Shown: piece by piece, positions 58,823 to 64,000 of the stretch
How the letters are laid out: every line of letters begins with the position of its first letter
Numbering within the stretch: position 1 is the stretch's first letter
Assembly: GCA_007922195.1 (NCBI GenBank)
Contig: ML681967.1
Location: 8,923,712-8,987,711, forward strand
From: Podocnemis expansa
Taxonomy: Eukaryota; Chordata; Testudines; Podocnemididae
Length of the DNA stretch: 64,000 nt
Reading direction: 5' to 3'
Made by a program: the position numbers and the translations under genes
The notes under the pieces: generated by a model
Database searches by the model: none
What the model saw: the letters and a program-made list of their open reading frames with translations, nothing else
What the model was told of the DNA's origin: nothing

Positions 58823-59369
58823 GCAGCTTTTGGGGTAGGTGAAACAGGCAGCTGCCTAGGGCCCCAAGCAGTAAGGGGCCCCATAGCGTTGCTTGCTTTG
58901 CCCAACAAAAACTGAGGTGGCTAGTTCAAGGACTTGTGGTGTGCTGTGTGTGTGCCCCGAGCCAACTTTTGTGCTTCTGGGGGGGGGGGTGTTTGAAGAG
59001 TGGAGCCCAGCCTCTGGGGTGGCTTCCCCACCACAGCAGGGAACAGAGGCTGGGCTCCACTCTCCCACCTCTCCCCTGGGCTGGCTGTTCTACCCTGGGG
59101 GCAGGGAGGGCGAACCAAGAGATGCCAGGGGGGTCACGGAATGGGCAGGGTGGGGTGGGCAGGTAGGTGGGAAAGACGCCAGGGGGTCGCAAAATGGGAA
59201 GGGAGGAAGATGCCTGCTGGGGGGGGGGGTGTCGCAGAATGGGTGGGGGTGTGGGCTGCTGGGGAAGACGCTGGCTGGGGGGGGTGTCACAGAATGGCCA
59301 GGGGATGGAGCTGGGGGGCCTCACAATGAGTCTTTGCCTAGGGCCCAACATAGCCTAAGGCCGCCTCTG
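58823..59369. mobile_element. hAT-type element related to 53.66 kb, with minisatellite inside
   Basis: Left CAGCTTTTGGGGTAGGTGAA and GCTGCCTAGGGCCCC face right TTTGCCTAGGGCCCAACATA and GCCTAAGGCCGCCTCTG. Flanks do not match. Interior holds a hairpin (about 59000-59067) with arms GTGGAGCCCAGCCTCTG and AGAGGCTGGGCTCCAC. Confidence 0.7.
59128..59332. repeat. G-rich minisatellite, about four units
   Basis: GGGGTCACGGAATGGGCAGG, GGGGTCGCAAAATGGGAAGG, GGTGTCGCAGAATGGGTGGG and GGTGTCACAGAATGGCCAGG recur about every 50-60 bp with GGAAGACGC words in between. The glycine-rich frames here are a product of it. Confidence 0.85.
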
Positions 59370-60110
59370 TGGGCAGAGCTGAAACTCTTGGGTCTGAAGG
59401 GAGAAGTTGTGGGAGGAGATGATGGAGACCCTTTTGCCACATACTGGGTACTGGAGAACAGGCACTGAGCTGTAATGTTTTTACCTGGGCATTTGATCAC
59501 TGCAGACCAGAGACTCCTCATCTCCCCAGGCAGCTCCTTCTGCTTCCTGGAAAGAGGAATGGCTCTTTACTGCCTCTCTTTCGCCATAGATGTTCTCATG
59601 CATACCACCACCCAGGAGAAGATGGAGTCTGGAATAGCATATGGCTATTTAATGAGGCCTAGAGGCAGCTCACCTCCAGGCATCCTAATCTGCCCACCCA
59701 GCATCCCTCACTTGGGCTGAACTCTTACATCTTCCTCCTGACTTTGAGGCTCCTTAATCTGCCTCCAGAGTGAAGCAGCTGAGTATAACTCAATCACCTG
59801 ACAGCAAAGTATCCATTCTGTCATGTGCTGTCCTGCTTCTCTGTTGTGTCTGGGCCCTGGATGCCAAGAAGCTGCCTCTGTCCATCCCTGAGGGGAGATG
59901 TAGGCTCCACAGAGCCAAGTAGTTCAGCCTTTCTTCATACAGCATTCTGCACACTGTGACCTGCAGTTCAAGAACAGCGAGGCTGCTGCTGAGTTGTGGT
60001 TGTGGCCTTGGACTGTTTAAGAATTGTACACATCCCCTGTCACCCTGTCTGTCCCATCTTAATCCCAACTAGCTTGTTTGTTTCATTCACTTCTTATGAC
60101 TTGTTTTTGG
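59370..60110. other. unique DNA
   Basis: No gene or repeat recognised. Confidence 0.3.
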
Positions 60111-60114
60111 TGCA

Positions 60115-60425
60115 GGTACTATTATTTACTGTATGTTTGTGCAGTGCCCAGAACAAAGATGGGGGGAAAGGGGTGTCTCAACCTGATTAGCTTCTAGGTC
60201 AGTGGTTTTCAAACTTAGGGTCGGGACCCAGTACTGGCTCACAGACCCTCGTGTATTGGGTAGCAGCACCCTCTGCTGCCACTGCTTAAAGACTGGAATG
60301 CACTCCTTAAAGATGTAATTGTTGGGTCACAGACATTAATGATTTTTTGCAACAAGGCCTCAAGGAAAAAAGTTTGAAAACCACTGTTCTAGGTGCTGCC
60401 ACAATGTACATATTAAATAATAATG
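60115..60425 (+). repeat. old CORE-SINE/L3-like repeat, split by a hAT MITE
   Basis: TATGTTTGTGCAGTGCCCAG before, and CTAGGTGCTGCCACAATGTA, TTAAATAATAATGAT after the insertion, match the 48.8-kb copy in order. Confidence 0.6.
60200..60386. mobile_element. hAT-type MITE, 187 bp
   Basis: Starts CAGTGGTTTTCAAACTTAGG and ends AAAGTTTGAAAACCACTG. Exact duplication TTCTAGGT at 60192-60199 and 60387-60394. Confidence 0.95.
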
Positions 60426-61440
60426 ATTGTAATTGCCTTCACATCCTGCTCTCATGCCTTCCTCAGTGTTGCACTGTGGTCTTAAACAACTGTTGAATCC
60501 CACTCCAGAAATGTCTGCATGTCAGTGGTGAGCAAAAGGACTTCGCATAAGGTAGACGAGAGATGTGTTGAGGTGTAGTGATGCTCCCATAGCTAAAATT
60601 AGTAAATTTCTTTGAGATAATCAGGTGAAAATGCTGGAGAAGACCAAAGAATTATTATTATTTATTATTAATGTGGTTTTGACTTCTGGTGTTACAATTT
60701 TAAATGCGCAGCAATGTTATCTGAGTGATTTTTCTGCATTTTTTAAAAATTGAATTGATAAATCATTTCTTGGAGCAGCCACTGCATAAAAAGAGTGCAG
60801 GACTGGTTGGATAATGATATGACTCAATCTTTTTAACTTTCATGTTGCTGTTCTAATGTCTCATATTGGGTTCTTCTGTTCCACACCTCAACTTTGTTCT
60901 GTAGATCACCATTTTGTTCCTCATCTCTTCTCATTTAAAATTGCACCTCCAGTTGGTGAGAAGACGATACAAGGTGTAATTAATTAGTCACTTGAATTTA
61001 GGTAATTTTCATAACACAGGACTCCAAATTGCTGTGTAATCCTATACAGAAATCATTTCAACCACTACTAAATTGCTGCCATATCTGAGGTGGAACACAG
61101 TAGCGCAAGAAAACACATTAGGGCTGGAAGGGAAGAACACTTCAGCCAGTTGAAGCAGCAGAGGGTATTTATGTAGCTAGACTATAACTGCCCAATTTGG
61201 AATTTGACCAAGATGTAATTAATAGGTCCATTCTTGTGAAAAGTGCAATGGTGTTAATTAACAATGTAATTAAAGTACAGCAAAGTGTCTGGGAACACAG
61301 TTGTGGGGTCCATTGATTCATTGCTGACTCAGGGAGGGGCATGCCACCCACTCAATGGCCAATACCACTTCCTTGCAGCCTCCTGAGTTTCCTTTGCACA
61401 TTTCACCCTGATTGGTACAGCTTGTAAGGGTCAAGAATGT
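60426..61440. other. AT-rich, repeat-free block, candidate conserved non-coding DNA
   Basis: GTGTAATTAATTAGTCAC, GATGTAATTAATAGGTCC and GGTGTTAATTAACAATGTAA are homeodomain-type words spread over 400 bp. No exon recognised. Confidence 0.25.
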
Positions 61441-61444
61441 CATA

Positions 61445-61708
61445 GGGCACGTCTACAATACAATTGGCCTGTGTCAGCTGACTTGAGCTCATAGGGCTTG
61501 GGCTAAGATGATGTCTAATTTTGGTGTAGATGTTTGGGCCCAAGCTGACGCCTGAGCTCTGGGACGACGACTCCTCCCATCTCATAGGGTTCTAAACCCT
61601 GGGCTCCAGCCAAAGTCAGATATCTACACTGCAATTAAATATCCTCTTAGCCTGAGTCAGCTGACACGGGCCAGCTGCAAGTTTTTAACTGCAGTATTGA
61701 CATACCTG
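61445..61708. mobile_element. inverted-repeat DNA transposon (ACGTCTAC ends)
   Basis: GGCACGTCTACAATACAATT faces CTGCAGTATTGACATACC. Internal mirrored words GTCAGCTGACTTGAGCTC and GCCTGAGTCAGCTGACAC, and GGGCTTGGGCTAAGATG and CCTGGGCTCCAGCCAAAG, indicate a long palindromic MITE. Same family as 11.11 kb. Confidence 0.75.
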
Positions 61709-61950
61709 TTCAGTCTCTGGTGCAAGCTCTGCAGGTGCCCTCATTTGTTCACTCAGTTCCTGTACTGAGGGTTGTGACTAATACTTTCCCCTTTTGACCT
61801 AAGCAGTTACCCAATGTCAGGGTGTTGTAGGTTGTTCCAATTATGAGGAGAAAGTAATGCTAGAGCCAGCTATTTTCTCTGATGCAATCATGTTTATTTA
61901 CAAGGAATATATAAAGTCCTGTTAACTTGGACCCAAGCAGTAGGGCACTA
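61709..61950. other. unique DNA
   Basis: Nothing recognised. Confidence 0.3.
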
Positions 61951-61954
61951 TTTC

Positions 61955-62080
61955 AAATCAAATCATGGGGCTGGAAGGGACCTTGTGAGATTATTGACTC
62001 TAACCCCCTGGGAATTGAACCCAGGGCCTTCTGTATGTTAAGCAGAGGTGCTAGCCACTACACTATTTGCAGGGCTTGCT
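61955..62080 (-). mobile_element. tRNA-like SINE joined to a CR1-type end
   Basis: On the minus strand TAGTGTAGTGGCTAGCACCT resembles a tRNA A box region and GGGTTCAATTCCCAGGGG a B box, spaced about 30 bp apart. On the plus strand, CAAATCATGGGGCTGGAAGG and GACC resemble the CR1 3' end that such SINEs share. It is not a functional tRNA gene: no closed acceptor stem was seen. Confidence 0.6.
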
Positions 62081-64000
62081 TATAACTCCACAAGTAGCTC
62101 TGGCCAATACTAGCCCCAACCCCTTTCCTTGGCCTCTCTCAGGATAGCACATGGTGCTTGCTCAGGCTCTCTCCAGTGTGTTACATTCCACCAGACATCT
62201 CCCATCAGCCAATAACCATCAACCCCTCTGCCCAGGTTATTCAGCTGTCTCGGCAGCTTTGCTTTCACCTTCATTTTGGTTAGACACATGTACCTGTGTT
62301 TGGGGTTTGGAAACTGCTATTATTTCAGTCAGACAGGGTGGCTGAAGTAATATTTTTTACTGGACCATAATATTTTTTTCAGTCGGTGAGAAAGACAAGC
62401 TTTTGACCTTACTCAGAGCTCTGTTACTCACCCACCTTGTCTCACTAATATCCTGGGCTGACACCTCCAGCAATAAAGCATACCTTATTTCAGTCTCTTC
62501 TTTGCATTCATCCTGGATGAAGGTTGGTGGTCATGCCCAATCACAACACCAAGATTTCCCTCAAATCTGCACTCTGAAAAAGTTTTATGAATGGATGAGC
62601 CATCATCTCTGCTAATACACTGGGGATTGATCTGGAATTTTCAGAGCTTAAACATAAATGCTACAGCCCGCACTGAAGAGCCAGGTTCCAGAGCTGGCTG
62701 GTGTAGCAGACTCCCATGTTCTGTGGATCAGGTGTGGAGGGGCCCTGAGTAGTGGATTAGATGGGCTCCTAACTTGGTTCCTTCATACATCCTTCTCAGC
62801 CCATGCCTAGGAAATTCCTTTCCCTTTTATTAATTGCCTCCTGTTTGTGTGTTTCTAAACTCTGTGGTAGGTAGGCCTCTAAAGTTACTTTGTTTACATA
62901 CAATTCTGCAAGAGCACGGTGAGCAAGGATACTGACTCCTTCCAAGCCCTATCAGATCAACATCAGCCTCCTATGGCTGCATCAGGGGCTGCAATGGCCC
63001 CATAAAGCTGATCTGAAGACTTTTCTTTCTTTTGAGTCTTGGAGCCTGGAGAAGCTTTATGCCACCTTACCTCTGAAGAGCTTGTTCTTCCTGCTGCCCA
63101 CAAGACCTCAGGAGCAGACTCCACAGCCAGTTCATACGTTCCTAAAGGGGTGAAATTGCATCCACACAGATATTAAGGGTAGCTTCATGAAGTTAAGATA
63201 ACTTGACTGTCAAACACTCGTCAGTCTGTGACAGAGCAAACTAACCCCAGCCTGGTAAATAAGGGGTTCAGCAGCTGCTCTGGACTTGGGTAGCTCTACC
63301 CTGGCACACCTCTGAATTATGCTTGCTTTGGAGGGGCAGCTCAAAGGCCAGTGAGTAGGTCAGTGCAATAGGGTAGCAGATGGACGGAGGGAGAAAGGGG
63401 AGTGAATAGATCTGAACCCTCCTTTGGCCTCATTGTGGTGATGGGGCTAAACCCCAAAGGAAGATACTGGGGATTCTGAGAAGGTCTGAGACTTGGTCTG
63501 TAATTTCCAGTTGTTTACACTCTGCCCTTTCCCAGTTGGGAAAAAGGGGTCTGGTAGGAAGTAATGCAGGATGGCAGCAGAATGGTGATGCAGGGTTTAG
63601 CTGCTTATGTTAGGCCCTGAATCAGAAACTGATGAAGAGGTCAGTCCAAAGTTCCCCTACCAACCCCTCTGCAGTGTTGAAGACAGGTAGCAAGAGGCAG
63701 AAGAAGTAAAGCAAGTGACCAAAAGGCAAAACAAAAGAAAGTGAGTTTCAGTTCCTGAAACCAGGATTCCCACTGCCCTGGAAGGTTTCTCATGGGCAAG
63801 AAGAAATCCCTGGTCCCATCTGGTGTCAGGCAAAATTTGGTCCCTGTCACAATCTCAGCTTCCTGAGAACTCATAGCATGAATGAGAATATAAATTTAAA
63901 TGCTGGAGGCACTTGAAATTCAGACTAGGATTTTGCTTCTAGACAAGATCCCTAGCAGTTACTTTTTGCGTGTTGCAAAGGGGGATTTTTTGGAGCATGC
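62081..64000. other. unique DNA to the window end
   Basis: No exon, RNA gene or repeat family recognised on either strand. Confidence 0.3.

Noticed and set aside
58893..59468. 191-codon plus-strand frame
   Set aside because: Runs through hAT ends and a G-rich minisatellite; glycine-rich artefact.
62000..62080. Functional tRNA gene
   Set aside because: A- and B-box words are present but no acceptor-stem pairing was found, and it is joined to a CR1-like end.

Overview
The window looks like non-coding DNA from a reptile nuclear genome, most likely a cryptodiran turtle. The clues are a CR1 3' end, old MIR/CORE-SINE relics, many short hAT elements with exact 8-bp target duplications, Penelope-like retroelement (PLE) tails with a GIY-YIG coding remnant, DIRS retrotransposons with inverted termini and an internal complementary region, and several endogenous-retrovirus-type LTRs. 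There is no operon, no bacterial-type gene, no CRISPR array, and I could not identify any host protein-coding exon. Nearly all open frames are under 150 codons and lie in repeats or low-complexity DNA. Species-level assignment is not possible by eye.

Layout. 0.6-0.9 kb: antisense PLE 3' end. 1.3-1.9 kb: PLE head piece and a proline-rich low-complexity tract. 2-16 kb: unique DNA with MIR-like SINEs, small inverted-repeat DNA transposons (3.98, 5.0, 10.2, 11.1, 14.4 kb), a tandem array of about 50-bp units (7.96-8.22 kb) and a long TG tract (8.83-8.91 kb). 18.07-19.35 kb: an antisense solo LTR. 22.8-27.6 kb: a DIRS element in sense. 28.8-32.1 kb: a second LTR family split by three hAT elements nested inside one another. 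33.4-34.6 kb: a sense copy of the 18-kb LTR with a perfect 4-bp target duplication. 36.1-42.75 kb: a second DIRS element, antisense, carrying a recognisable zinc-knuckle gag frame and itself interrupted by a palindrome-rich TTCGAA DNA transposon that contains a 400-base assembly gap. 42.85-44.2 kb: second copy of the 28.8-kb LTR, with a 188-bp solo LTR inside it. 44.2-45.85 kb: a PLE cluster with the GIY-YIG domain. 46-64 kb: mostly unique DNA with hAT MITEs (47.1, 48.3, 50.3, 53.7, 58.8, 60.2 kb), a fourth LTR (52.4-53.0 kb), a CR1 stub (57.36 kb), a minisatellite (59.1 kb) and a tRNA-like SINE (62.0 kb).

What it adds up to: the region behaves as a repository for transposons. Relative ages can be read from nesting: LTR family 2, then the 2.1-kb hAT, then the 557-bp hAT, then the 397-bp hAT; and DIRS copy 2, then the TTCGAA element. 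The most informative structures are the two DIRS copies, whose ICRs are complementary to their own joined ends, and the link between the GIY-YIG frame and the very common short 'tail' repeat. A few AT-rich, repeat-free blocks have the look of conserved non-coding DNA, but only alignment to other vertebrates can show that.
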